Of a DNA stretch of 44,193 nt, positions 1 to 7,581 are shown one piece after another. The DNA lies in the NCBI GenBank assembly GCA_963205255.1, contig CAUJIK010000101.1, positions 1 to 44,193 on the forward strand, in the 5' to 3' direction. The stretch comes from Pseudomonadota bacterium. Lineage in GTDB: Bacteria; Pseudomonadota; Gammaproteobacteria; Steroidobacterales; Steroidobacteraceae. Position 1 is the first letter of the stretch, and each line of letters opens with the position of its first letter. Position numbers and translations under genes: made by a program. The notes below the pieces were generated by a model that ran no database searches, was not told the DNA's origin, and was given only the letters and a program-made list of their open reading frames with translations.

Positions 1-2
1 GC

Positions 3-632
3 TACGCATGGAACGCACAGCAGACCGACGCCGCCTTCGTGCCGGGTGGGGCAGTGCGGGACATTGGAGGCGGGCAGAGCTGGATCTTCCCGGGCGAGGG
101 CCAGTGCCTGCAGTGTCATACCAGCGCCGCGGGCGGAGCGCTCGGGCCCGAAACGGCGCAGCTGAACCGCGATCTGCTGTATCCGCAGACCGGCCGCACC
201 GCCAATGAACTGTTCACGCTGAATCATCTGCAGATGCTGACGCCGCCCATCTCCGATCCGGGCGCACAGCCTCGCCTGGCCGATCCGGCCAATACGGCGG
301 CATCACTCAACGAGCGTGCGCGCTCGTACCTGCACAGCAACTGCTCGGGGTGTCATCGTCCCGGGGGTCCTACGGGAAGCCCGATGGACCTGCGTTACAC
401 CACGGCGCTGAACCAGACCAATGCCTGCAATGTCGTGCCGCAGGATGGCGATCTGGGCATTGGCAGCGCTGCGCGCCTGATCGCGCCCGGCAGCGCGGGC
501 AACTCCATCGTGGTCAATCGCGCCAACCGCCGTGACGCCAATGCCATGCCACCGCTGGGGTCTCTTCAGGTCGACAGCAGCGGCGTGGCATTGCTCTCGC
601 AGTGGATCAATGGCCTGACTGGATGCCAGTAG
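3..632 (+). CDS. C-terminal part of a secreted diheme c-type protein (TIGR03806/HNE_0200-like), 5' truncated
   Basis: The reading frame is already open at base 3 and runs to a TAG at 630-632, so the gene begins outside the window; the GTG at 39 is internal, not a credible start. Two CxxCH haem c motifs are visible (CLQCH and, about 80 residues later, CSGCH), and the stretch WIFPGEGQCLQCH followed by LGPETAQLNRD is the kind of C-terminal region found in TIGR03806-type proteins of proteobacteria and planctomycetes. Haem attachment by the CxxCH rule implies a periplasmic location and an electron-transfer role. The substrate domain, if any, lies upstream and cannot be seen. It converges on the regulator gene at 665-1144 with 32 bases between. 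Family assignment is by recalled similarity. Confidence 0.7.
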   Translation, partial: YAWNAQQTDAAFVPGGAVRDIGGGQSWIFPGEGQCLQCHTSAAGGALGPETAQLNRDLLYPQTGRTANELFTLNHLQMLTPPISDPGAQPRLADPANTAASLNERARSYLHSNCSGCHRPGGPTGSPMDLRYTTALNQTNACNVVPQDGDLGIGSAARLIAPGSAGNSIVVNRANRRDANAMPPLGSLQVDSSGVALLSQWINGLTGCQ

Positions 633-664
633 GCTTGCCTGTAGTCACAATACTCGGGCGTTGC

Positions 665-1144
665 TCAGCCGACCGCGTAAGGAGAGGGCGGCTTGATCGT
701 GCGCAGCACCAGGCGCGATGATGCATCCTTCACGCCGCGCAGTTTCAGCAGACGGTTGTCGATGAAATCGGCATATGCGGAGAGGCTGGGGGCGACAACC
801 TCGAGCACGAAGTCGATCGAACCGCTGACCATGTAGCAGCTCAGCACCTCCGGCATCGCGCCGACGCGGCGCAGGAACTGCTCGACCTGTTCGGGATTGG
901 CGCGGTCGGCGTTCACTTCGACGAAGGCGCGCACTTCGTGGCCGAGCTTGTGCGCGTCGAGCCTGGCGCGATAGCCCGCGATGACTCCCGAAGCTTCCAG
1001 TGCCTGGATCCGTCGCAGCGTGGCGCTGGGCGACAGCGCTATGCGTTCGGCCAGTGCGGCCACGCTGATGCGCCCCTCGGTCTGCAGCTGCGTGAGGATT
1101 TCACGATCGTATCGGTCCAAGTCGTCTCCTCCTTCTTTGAGCAC
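665..1144 (-). CDS. Lrp/AsnC family transcriptional regulator
   Basis: A 159-residue protein with the standard family layout. An N-terminal helix-turn-helix (about residues 10-60, opening with DRYDREILTQLQTEGR and containing LSPSATLRRIQALEASGVI) is followed by a RAM effector-binding domain (about 70-150, with VRAFVEVNAD and GSIDFVLEVVAP). The length is normal for the family. Members bind DNA as dimers or octamers and usually sense an amino acid or related small acid. The gene is transcribed away from the HPPD-like gene at 1281 across a 136-bp AT-rich gap holding three inverted repeats, the usual layout for a local regulator controlling its neighbour and itself. An amino-acid or aromatic-acid ligand is inference from the neighbour. 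The start is the ATG at 1144; a slightly later one is possible. Confidence 0.9.
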   Translation of the reverse strand: MLKEGGDDLDRYDREILTQLQTEGRISVAALAERIALSPSATLRRIQALEASGVIAGYRARLDAHKLGHEVRAFVEVNADRANPEQVEQFLRRVGAMPEVLSCYMVSGSIDFVLEVVAPSLSAYADFIDNRLLKLRGVKDASSRLVLRTIKPPSPYAVG

Positions 1145-1280
1145 TGATTATGCATAAAATTGAATTTATACGAATGAAAACTGCGTCGCAGTTATTTATT
1201 GCACACTATTTCGCAATACACGCCACCCCGTGTGTTCCTACCATGGTCGTTCCTGAATCACTTTGTAGCGGGGGTTCGCC
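1145..1280. promoter_or_regulatory. Divergent promoter/operator region between Lrp-type regulator and HPPD-like gene
   Basis: This gap is much richer in A and T than the flanking genes and contains three separate inverted repeats. They are a perfect 10-bp palindrome TTATGCATAA (1148-1157), a perfect 15-bp palindrome AACTGCGTCGCAGTT (1179-1193), and TATTGC-N10-GCAATA (1197-1218). Lrp/AsnC proteins bind palindromic AT-rich sites in divergent gaps, so these are candidate operators. No clear -35/-10 pair could be assigned to either gene. Nothing in the gap looks coding. Confidence 0.55.
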
Positions 1281-1922
1281 ATGTCGTCACAGTTGCGCAA
1301 GATCGACCACGTTTCCTATGCGTGCGCGAAGGGCATGATCGAGAAATGGGCCTGGTTCCACATCGAAGTGGAAGGGGGCACCTTGATCAAGCGCATCGAC
1401 GATGCGCGGCCGGGCGATCCGGACAGCAGCATGAAGATCTGGTGCATCGACTACGGCAATTTCGGCATTGCCCTCATCGAGGGAATCGACCGCGCCGGCA
1501 AGTCGCAGGTCACCAACTTCGTCGAGAAGCACGGCGATCATTCCTGCCAGCATGTGGCCTACGACTGCTATGACCTCGATGCCTTCATCGAGCGCATGAA
1601 GTCGATGGGCGGTCATTCCCGCGGCGGCGTGCTGGTGCAGGACGATGGTTTCGGAATCCTCAAGCAGATGTTCGCCAAGGGCTATGCCACGGGCCATGCG
1701 GGCGAGGCCACCTTCCCCGAGTACTGCCAGCGACCGGATCCCCTGGGTTCGGATCGGGAGGTGGAGATCACTTTCTCGAACCGTGCGGGCGGTGAGTTCT
1801 ACAAGCAGGTGCAGGACGCGATCAACGAGGATGATCGGGAGCCGTTCTTCGATTTCTCGAAGATGCCCGCTGGCTGGAAGGTGCCCGCGGAACAGCCGAA
1901 GATCAAGGCAGCTCAGGCCTGA
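1281..1922 (+). CDS. VOC-fold dioxygenase-like protein resembling half of 4-hydroxyphenylpyruvate dioxygenase
   Basis: A 213-residue protein. IDHVSYAC at the start, QHVAYDC near residue 91 and VEITFSNRAGGEFYKQV near 162 match the three metal-ligand segments of 4-hydroxyphenylpyruvate dioxygenase (HPPD) and its relatives. The implied ligands are H10, H91 and E162, a 2-His-1-carboxylate site for Fe(II). The spacings (81 and 71) are close to those of the catalytic half of HPPD. Classical HPPD is about 350 residues with a degenerate N-terminal half, so this looks like the catalytic half alone. A role in tyrosine/phenylpyruvate or other aromatic oxo-acid metabolism is inferred, and the substrate is unknown. 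The divergent Lrp-type gene fits that idea. There is no signal peptide, so it should be cytoplasmic. Confidence 0.7.
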   Translation: MSSQLRKIDHVSYACAKGMIEKWAWFHIEVEGGTLIKRIDDARPGDPDSSMKIWCIDYGNFGIALIEGIDRAGKSQVTNFVEKHGDHSCQHVAYDCYDLDAFIERMKSMGGHSRGGVLVQDDGFGILKQMFAKGYATGHAGEATFPEYCQRPDPLGSDREVEITFSNRAGGEFYKQVQDAINEDDREPFFDFSKMPAGWKVPAEQPKIKAAQA

Positions 1923-1957
1923 GTTGTGAAGGTCTCGGCGAGCCGATTCATCGGCAG

Positions 1958-1975
1958 GCGGACGTACGCGTCCGC
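1958..1975 (+). terminator. Stem-loop with TACG tetraloop after the HPPD-like gene
   Basis: A perfect 7-bp stem (GCGGACG at 1958-1964, CGTCCGC at 1969-1975) encloses the loop TACG, a UNCG-class tetraloop in RNA, which is unusually stable. It begins 36 bases after the stop codon at 1922. No T run follows, so it may be a transcript-end stabiliser or a factor-dependent terminator rather than a classical intrinsic one. Confidence 0.45.
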
Positions 1976-1982
1976 GCCGTGG

Positions 1983-2026
1983 CGGTGGATCGATCGTTGT
2001 GTGGGCGATCCACCGGTTGCTATACT
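1983..2026 (+). promoter_or_regulatory. Candidate promoter overlapped by a 10-bp inverted repeat upstream of the SDR gene
   Basis: TTGTGT (1997-2002) and TATACT (2021-2026) form a plausible sigma-70 -35/-10 pair with an 18-bp spacer. They lie 33 bases upstream of the chosen SDR start. A perfect inverted repeat, CGGTGGATCG (1983-1992) and CGATCCACCG (2006-2015), spans the -35 box and part of the spacer, so a bound dimer would block the promoter. The same repeat could instead form a hairpin ending the upstream transcript. Confidence 0.45.
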
Positions 2027-2058
2027 CGATCGACGCGCCACTTCAGGAGGATAGTGTT

Positions 2059-2952
2059 TTGTCACGCCTGAAGAGTCTGCTCTGTCTGATGGCATTGGCA
2101 TTTCCCGTCCTTGCCCTGGCGGCGGCGCCCCAGCCCGCCATCGACAAGAATGGCAAGACCGCATTGGTCACCGGTTCCACCAGCGGCCTCGGTGAGGTCG
2201 TGGCGCGACGCCTCGGGGCGATGGGCGCAATGGTCATCGTGCACGGTCTGGATGAGGCCCGCGGGCGCACCATCGCCGCCGAGATCACCGCCGCCGGTAC
2301 CGGGCGTGCGCAATTCCAGCCCGGCGATCTGGGCTCGCTGGCGGAGGTGCGCCAGCTCGCCGCGCGTCTTCGCTCTGAACATCCGCGGCTGCACCTGCTG
2401 ATCAACAACGCCGGTATTTATGGCGCCTCCGACCAGCCGCGCCGCGAGAGCCGTGACGGCCACGAGCTGACGTTCGCCGTCAACTACCTCTCGCACTTCC
2501 TGTTGACGCGGGAGTTGCTGTCATTGCTGGGGAGCAGCGCGCCGGCACGCATCGTCAATGTCGCATCCATAGCGCAAAGCCCCATCGACTTCGACAATGT
2601 GATGCTGGAACGTGACTATCGGAGCAGCACCGCCTACGCGCAGTCCAAGCTTGCCCAGATCCTGTTCACCTTCACTCTCGCGGAGCAGCTCGACGCAGCC
2701 AGAGTGACTGTCAATGCGCTGCATCCCGCGACGATGATGAACACGCCTATGGTGGCCGGCATCGGAAGGCCGGCCATGTCCTCCGTGGAGGACGGCGCGG
2801 ACGCGGTGATGCAGCTGGCTGTCGGGCCGGCGCTTGCCGGGCGCACCGGTCTGTACTTCAACCAGATCAACGAGGCACGCGCCAACGCGCAGGCTTATGA
2901 GGCTCGCGCGCGGCAACGATTGTGGGACATGAGCGTCGGGCTGGTCGATTGA
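2059..2952 (+). CDS. Exported short-chain dehydrogenase/reductase (SDR)
   Basis: A classical SDR Rossmann protein. It has the nucleotide motif TGSTSGLG just after a TALV strand, the NNAG motif, a catalytic Ser in NVASIAQ and the YAQSK active-site pair. I chose the TTG at 2059 because a perfect AGGAGG (2045-2050) sits 8 bases upstream; the GTG at 1999 lacks such a site. From TTG the protein is 297 residues and starts with LSRLKSLLCLMALAFPVLAL-AAA, a convincing Sec signal peptide with an AxA-type end. Export is odd for an NAD(P)-dependent enzyme, since free cofactor is scarce in the periplasm. The closest-looking relatives are the retinol-dehydrogenase/oxidoreductase type SDRs. The substrate is unknown. 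The receptor gene 103 bp downstream may be functionally linked. Confidence 0.85.
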   Translation: MSRLKSLLCLMALAFPVLALAAAPQPAIDKNGKTALVTGSTSGLGEVVARRLGAMGAMVIVHGLDEARGRTIAAEITAAGTGRAQFQPGDLGSLAEVRQLAARLRSEHPRLHLLINNAGIYGASDQPRRESRDGHELTFAVNYLSHFLLTRELLSLLGSSAPARIVNVASIAQSPIDFDNVMLERDYRSSTAYAQSKLAQILFTFTLAEQLDAARVTVNALHPATMMNTPMVAGIGRPAMSSVEDGADAVMQLAVGPALAGRTGLYFNQINEARANAQAYEARARQRLWDMSVGLVD

Positions 2953-3055
2953 CAGCCGCGCTCGTGCTCATCCGGTACGCTGCTTTTGCATAGCTTTAAG
3001 TAAGCCGCGTCGCGGTGTACATTTGCGATCAGACACAATATGTGGGGGTGGAGAC

Positions 3056-5605
3056 ATGATCCGGACTTTCGTCAGAAGATCCTGCACCGGGATTCGTCCC
3101 GCGCTGATTACGTTGTCGGCGCCGGCGCTCTGCCTGCCGCTTTTCACCACCGCAGCGCTGGCGCAAGGCGCTCCGGAAGCCGATGCGCTCGGCGAAGTGG
3201 TGGTCACGGCCACCCGCCGCGAGTCCACGGTGCATGACGCCCCCCTCAGCATCACCGCCGTGACGCCGGAGCAGCTGACGCGCCAGGGCCTGAAGACCGC
3301 CCAGGACATCGGCCGCGTGGTGCCGGCCGTGCGCATCGGCCAGACCAACGGCGGCGGCGCCGGCGGCAATACCAGCAACGCCGACGTCGCGATCCGCGGC
3401 ATCCGCTCCACGGTGGGTTCGCCGACCACCGGCATCTACATCGACGACGTTCCCATCATGCAGCGCAATCTGACCGGCTCGTACGGCGGCGGCGTCGCGC
3501 TGCCCCAGCTGTTCGACCTGCAGCGCGTCGAAGTGCTGCGCGGGCCCCAAGGCACGCTGTTCGGCGGCTCCTCGCAGGGCGGCACGATCCGCTTCATCTC
3601 CGCGCAGCCCAGCGTCTCGGCGTACTCGATGCTCGCCCAGGCCGAGACGTCGCTGACCAGGTCTGGCGATCCGAACTATGAATTCGGCCTCGCCGTCGGT
3701 GGTCCGATCGTCGAGGACAAGATCGGCTTCCGCATTTCCGGCTGGCATCGCCGGGATGGCGGCTATCTGGACCATGTCTCGCGCTTCAGCGGCGATGTGG
3801 TCGCCGCGGACACGAACTCGGCCACGCACAGCATTTTCCAGGCCCAGATGCTGTTCAAGCCTTCCGAGCAGTCCGGCATCACGCTGGGATATCTGCGGCT
3901 GGATGACGAGTGGCAGGACACCGACAACTGGTGGGAAGACTTCCCCCAGTACACCTCCGATGTCGGCCCGGTGGGCGATTCGCAGGTCTTCACCTACGGG
4001 CCCTACAAGTTCGGGCCCTATCGCACCGGCCAGAACACCAACATCGGCGAGCAGTTCTACGTCTCCGACGCCCAGCTGCAGCCCCTGCTCAGCCCCCACG
4101 GTTCGCTCTACCAGCTGTTCTCGGGTGTGTTCGACTACTCCTTCAGCAAGGTGAATCTGAAGGTGATCACGGCGGTGGGTGAAACCAAGGCCCATGCGCG
4201 GCCGGATTACTCCTTCGTGGACACGATCAGCCGCGGCGGCACCGCGTTGATGGGTCCGTTCAACCGCTTCGACAACTCTGCCTTCGTCGCCAATATGCCT
4301 CTGTATACCTCGGTGTACACCGGCTCGAACACCACGCGCAACGTCACCGGGGAGCTGCGGCTTTCCTCGAATGACGCCGAGTCGCGCCTGAGCTGGGTCG
4401 CGGGCGCTTTCTACAATCGCGCCACGGTGGATGCGGAGGCGGGCATTGTCGCCAACCTTCCCGATCTCATCGCGGCGGTGCGTGACGGCATCAGCCAGCT
4501 GACCACACCGACCAAGGTGTACAGCACGCCGCAGAACATGGAGGAAACCCAGTTTGCCGGCTATGGCGAGGCCACGTTCAGGATCAACAACAACCTCAAG
4601 GCCATCGCCGGTGTGCGCGTAACCAGCAACAAGCTGGACTACATCTACTACCAGGGTGGTTCGCTGTTCGGCTTGCCGCTGGATCCGCTGCGCGTCGCCA
4701 TCGACGGCAAGACCAGTGAAAGCCCGGTGACCCCGAAGGCCGGCCTGCAGTACACGTTGAACGAGGACACCAACTTCTACGTGACGGCGGCCAAGGGCTT
4801 CCGGCCGGGCGGCGTGAACCCCGTCATGCCGCCTGCCTGCGACGCCGCGCTGATCGCGGCGGGCTTCCCCGATGGAGGCCCGACCACCTACAGCTCCGAC
4901 TCGCTGTGGAGCTATGAAGGCGGCGCCAAGTTCAGGCTGATGGGTGGGCGCGCCTTGCTCAACGCCAGTGCGTTCTATGTCGACTGGAGCAATGTGCAGA
5001 CGCCGATCTCGCTGGCCTGCGGCAACAGCTTCACGACCAGCCTTGCCAAGGTGAAGAGCCAGGGCGCCGACATCCAGGCGCAGGTGCGTCTGCTCGGCGG
5101 CCTGACGGTCGGCGCGAATCTGGCGTACACCGACGCCAAGTACGCCTCCACCGTGCGTTCGAGCCCGACCGTCATCCTGATCAACGACGGAGATCGCGTG
5201 CCCTTCACGCCGGAGTTCAGTGGTTCGCTGTCGGCCGAGTACACCTTTGATGCCTTCAGCCGCCGTGCCTATGTCCGCGGCGACTACCAGTTCCAGAGCG
5301 GCATCGTTCTGGGCCTCGGCCCAGGCACCTCGAGCTACAGCCCGGACAACTACCGCCTGCCGGGCAACGACTTCGCGAGCCTGAGGGCGGGTCTCGAACT
5401 GCAGGAGAATCTGGAACTCTCCGTGTTCGCGAACAATGTGCTCAACTCGCAGGATGTGCTCACGCGCAACGGCATCGCCAGCGGCCCGGGTCGTGTGACC
5501 TGCATGAACGCCGACTGCAGCTCGTACGGGAAGTATTCCATCGGTGCGGTGAATACCACCTTCCGTCCGCGCACTGTCGGTCTGAACGTGACGTACAGGT
5601 ACTGA
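3056..5605 (+). CDS. TonB-dependent outer-membrane receptor
   Basis: An 849-residue protein. The ATG at 3056 follows a purine-rich GGGGGTGGAG; the TTG at 3023 would add residues ahead of the signal peptide. Layout: signal peptide to about residue 37 (ending TTAALAQG), a TonB-box-like region LGEVVVTATRRE, a plug domain with VPAVRIGQTNGG, DVAIRGIRS and RVEVLRGPQGTLFGGSSQGG, then a long beta-barrel ending in FRPRTVGLNVTYRY, with the terminal aromatic expected for Bam-dependent insertion. It imports a ligand across the outer membrane using TonB energy. The wording of plug and barrel matches the catabolic receptors common in sphingomonads and Steroidobacteraceae rather than a named siderophore receptor. 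The ligand is unknown. A CCGCG-T-CGCGG repeat (3005-3015) lies upstream. Confidence 0.95.
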   Translation: MIRTFVRRSCTGIRPALITLSAPALCLPLFTTAALAQGAPEADALGEVVVTATRRESTVHDAPLSITAVTPEQLTRQGLKTAQDIGRVVPAVRIGQTNGGGAGGNTSNADVAIRGIRSTVGSPTTGIYIDDVPIMQRNLTGSYGGGVALPQLFDLQRVEVLRGPQGTLFGGSSQGGTIRFISAQPSVSAYSMLAQAETSLTRSGDPNYEFGLAVGGPIVEDKIGFRISGWHRRDGGYLDHVSRFSGDVVAADTNSATHSIFQAQMLFKPSEQSGITLGYLRLDDEWQDTDNWWEDFPQYTSDVGPVGDSQVFTYGPYKFGPYRTGQNTNIGEQFYVSDAQLQPLLSPHGSLYQLFSGVFDYSFSKVNLKVITAVGETKAHARPDYSFVDTISRGGTALMGPFNRFDNSAFVANMPLYTSVYTGSNTTRNVTGELRLSSNDAESRLSWVAGAFYNRATVDAEAGIVANLPDLIAAVRDGISQLTTPTKVYSTPQNMEETQFAGYGEATFRINNNLKAIAGVRVTSNKLDYIYYQGGSLFGLPLDPLRVAIDGKTSESPVTPKAGLQYTLNEDTNFYVTAAKGFRPGGVNPVMPPACDAALIAAGFPDGGPTTYSSDSLWSYEGGAKFRLMGGRALLNASAFYVDWSNVQTPISLACGNSFTTSLAKVKSQGADIQAQVRLLGGLTVGANLAYTDAKYASTVRSSPTVILINDGDRVPFTPEFSGSLSAEYTFDAFSRRAYVRGDYQFQSGIVLGLGPGTSSYSPDNYRLPGNDFASLRAGLELQENLELSVFANNVLNSQDVLTRNGIASGPGRVTCMNADCSSYGKYSIGAVNTTFRPRTVGLNVTYRY

Positions 5606-5610
5606 CGAGC

Positions 5611-6579
5611 GTGCGTGCGCAACATTCGGCCTGGGTGGCCGCAGCGTTGATCGGCGCCGGTCTGCAGGTGCAGGCCGGCGAGGCGCCGACAAATCCGATG
5701 CCATCGGCAGAGGTGCTGGCGCGCGCGGCAAGCTATGTTCCGCCGAAACTCGCGGAACTGGCCGCAAAGCTGGCCGCGCAGCCGGACATGACGGGCATCT
5801 GGGCGTTCATACAGGCGCCCGATGACTGCCGGGGTCCGCTGTTCGATCCGCCGAACTCCGTCTGTCCCAGCCGTGCCCTGGAGGGCGAATCGACCTTCGG
5901 TCCGCTTCCCGGCACCAAGGTCACGAGCATTCCCTACAACGCCGAGTACCAGGCCATCTACGACCGGCATGTCGCCGAATCCTTGGAAGGCAAGGCGCGG
6001 GACACCTTCGCCACCTGTGTGCCCTATGGCGTGCCGCGCATGGTGGGAGAAAGCCCGACGGCCTTCGACATCATCCAGGCTCCCGAGGTGATGATCTGGT
6101 ACAACGACTATGCGCGCAGCGAACGCCGCATCTTCCTTGACGGGCGCGCTCGTCCCACGGGTGAGGACGAACGCACGGCGGGGCCCAGCTATTCGGGGCA
6201 TTCCACCGGTCACTGGGAAGGCAATACGCTGGTGGTCGAGACCGTGAACATGATCAACGCGTATTTCGATGAGACCTCGGCGCCGCACAGCGACAAGCTG
6301 ACGATGACCGAGCGGATCCGGCTCATCGACAAGGACCTGATCGAGAACGAAATGACTCTGGTGGACCCCGAGGCGTTCACGCGCCCCTGGGTGGTGAAGC
6401 GCTACTACAAGAGGCAGGTTCCTGCCGCGCCTGGTCAGCCGGTGCGCCGTTACCTTGATCTCAACGACCGGCCCTGCGTTCCCAACGTCAGGCTGGACGA
6501 AGAGGGTTTCCAGGTGATGATGCTGCCTCAGGAGATCGAGGAAGCCGAGGCGAAGGCCAAAGGGCAGCCACTGCGGTGA
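5611..6579 (+). CDS. Secreted protein of unknown function, receptor-linked
   Basis: A 322-residue protein starting at GTG, 5 bases after the receptor stop codon, so almost certainly co-transcribed. It has an N-terminal signal peptide (hydrophobic WVAAALIGAGLQVQAG). The most striking element is GHSTGHWEGNTLVVETVN at about residues 196-213, followed by a region rich in charged and aromatic residues (TERIRLIDKDLIENEMTLVDPEAF). I recall this Gly-His-Trp-Glu-Gly motif from large families of secreted proteins in Acidobacteria and gammaproteobacteria that often sit beside DUF6152-type genes, but I know no assigned activity. It may bind or process the compound taken up by the receptor; that is inference only. 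Four Cys residues could form disulfides in the periplasm. Confidence 0.8.
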   Translation: MRAQHSAWVAAALIGAGLQVQAGEAPTNPMPSAEVLARAASYVPPKLAELAAKLAAQPDMTGIWAFIQAPDDCRGPLFDPPNSVCPSRALEGESTFGPLPGTKVTSIPYNAEYQAIYDRHVAESLEGKARDTFATCVPYGVPRMVGESPTAFDIIQAPEVMIWYNDYARSERRIFLDGRARPTGEDERTAGPSYSGHSTGHWEGNTLVVETVNMINAYFDETSAPHSDKLTMTERIRLIDKDLIENEMTLVDPEAFTRPWVVKRYYKRQVPAAPGQPVRRYLDLNDRPCVPNVRLDEEGFQVMMLPQEIEEAEAKAKGQPLR

Positions 6580-6593
6580 AGAGGATGACATCC

Positions 6594-7004
6594 ATGAGAA
6601 GACTGATTCTGGCCGCTGCGCTGGCGTTGATGGCCGTTGCGCCGGCGGGCGCGCACCACTCCGCAGCGATGTTCGATCACAGCAAGCTGGTGCTGCTGGA
6701 AGGGACGATCATCTCGTTCTCGTACGTGAATCCGCATTCATGGATTTCGGTCCGCGCCGCGGTGGATGGCAAGGGTGAACCGGCAAGATGGGATATCGAA
6801 GCCACTTCGCCGAGCCAGCTCATGAGGATCGGCATCCAGAAGGACACGCTCAAGCCCGGCGACAAGGTGACCATCGGCAGTCGCCCGCTCAGGGATGGCC
6901 GCACGGGCGGCTCGCTGGTGTTCATCGTCAATGCCGAAGGTCAGGTATTCGGCGCCAGGCCGGAAGAGCTGGGGCTGGACCCTGCCGCGCTGACGCCGAA
7001 GTAG
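6594..7004 (+). CDS. DUF6152-like small secreted protein
   Basis: A 136-residue protein. The ATG at 6594 is preferred because AAGAGG (6579-6584) lies 9 bases upstream and the signal peptide (MRRLILAAALALMAVAPAGA, then HHS) then starts at the first residue; ATG 6585 and GTG 6576 are in frame but badly spaced. The mature part begins HHSAAMFD and contains VNPHSW, DIEATSPSQL and GDKVTIGSRPLRDG, the signature I associate with DUF6152, a small periplasmic beta-rich domain. The N-terminal HH and internal His suggest metal or haem binding, unproven. It follows the GHWEG protein by 14 bases and ends the receptor operon. Function unknown. Confidence 0.85.
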   Translation: MRRLILAAALALMAVAPAGAHHSAAMFDHSKLVLLEGTIISFSYVNPHSWISVRAAVDGKGEPARWDIEATSPSQLMRIGIQKDTLKPGDKVTIGSRPLRDGRTGGSLVFIVNAEGQVFGARPEELGLDPAALTPK

Positions 7005-7012
7005 GCCGGGGA

Positions 7013-7033
7013 TGGCGCGGGCGGCCCGCGCCA
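7013..7033. terminator. Bidirectional terminator-like hairpin between convergent genes
   Basis: A perfect 9-bp stem, TGGCGCGGG and CCCGCGCCA, with loop CGG. It sits between two convergent stop codons (7004 and 7040). The stem is almost all G-C, with no T tract on either side. Its position makes a transcript-end role likely. Confidence 0.6.
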
Positions 7034-7039
7034 CGACCA

Positions 7040-7495
7040 TCATGCCGCGCGCAGCGCCTTCTGCATGCGCGCATAGTCCCTGCGGTACTGCCTGGCGAGC
7101 TGCTGCTTCTGGGTTCGGGTCAGGATCTTTCCCGAGACCTGGAAGAACTTCTTTTCTTCCTCCCGCAAGTGATGATGCACGGTCTCGGACAGCTTTCTCG
7201 CCATTGGCAGCCAGCCGCGGCCTGAAGTGTCGGCCTTCTGCAGTTTCTCGACCAGTTCGTCCATCTCGTGATGTTCGTGCAAGGCATGCCGCGACGAATT
7301 GAGCCCCATGTCGTCCATCAGTATGGGCGCGTACAGGTAACGTTCTTCGGCTGCGGCGTGGGCGGCCAGCTCGATGCGCAGATCGGTGAACAAGGCAATC
7401 CGGCGCTGGGTATGCGGGCGGGACAACAGCAATTTGCGGCACAGGGAGCGCTGGATGCGATGGCTTTCGCGCAAGGCGTCGTAGATGTTGTTCAT
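7040..7495 (-). CDS. Hemerythrin HHE-domain protein
   Basis: A 151-residue, all-alpha protein. The start at 7495 is fixed by AAGGAGGG just upstream on the minus strand; the in-frame ATG at 7534 has no such site. The likely di-iron ligands follow the HHE pattern: H12 (ESHRIQR), H46 and E50 (AAHAAAEER), H76 (HEHHEMDEL), a His in the HHH cluster 107-109 and a following Glu in REEE. Hemerythrin-domain proteins bind O2 or NO or act in oxidative/nitrosative stress and iron handling. TATATT (7526-7521 on the minus strand) could be its -10 box. It is downstream of uvrA on the same strand but has its own leader, so is probably a separate unit. No further domain is present. Confidence 0.85.
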   Translation of the reverse strand: MNNIYDALRESHRIQRSLCRKLLLSRPHTQRRIALFTDLRIELAAHAAAEERYLYAPILMDDMGLNSSRHALHEHHEMDELVEKLQKADTSGRGWLPMARKLSETVHHHLREEEKKFFQVSGKILTRTQKQQLARQYRRDYARMQKALRAA

Positions 7496-7581
7496 GATTC
7501 CCTCCTTGCAGATTCCGGGAAATATACACCGCATCCCGAGGATGGGCGTATCGGAGGCGGCAGGGGTTTCCGCGAGCGCGT

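Noticed and set aside
3029-5767. A 912-codon open frame antisense to the TonB receptor
   Set aside because: Arg/His/Ala-rich with no domain; a mirror of high-GC codon use in the real receptor gene.
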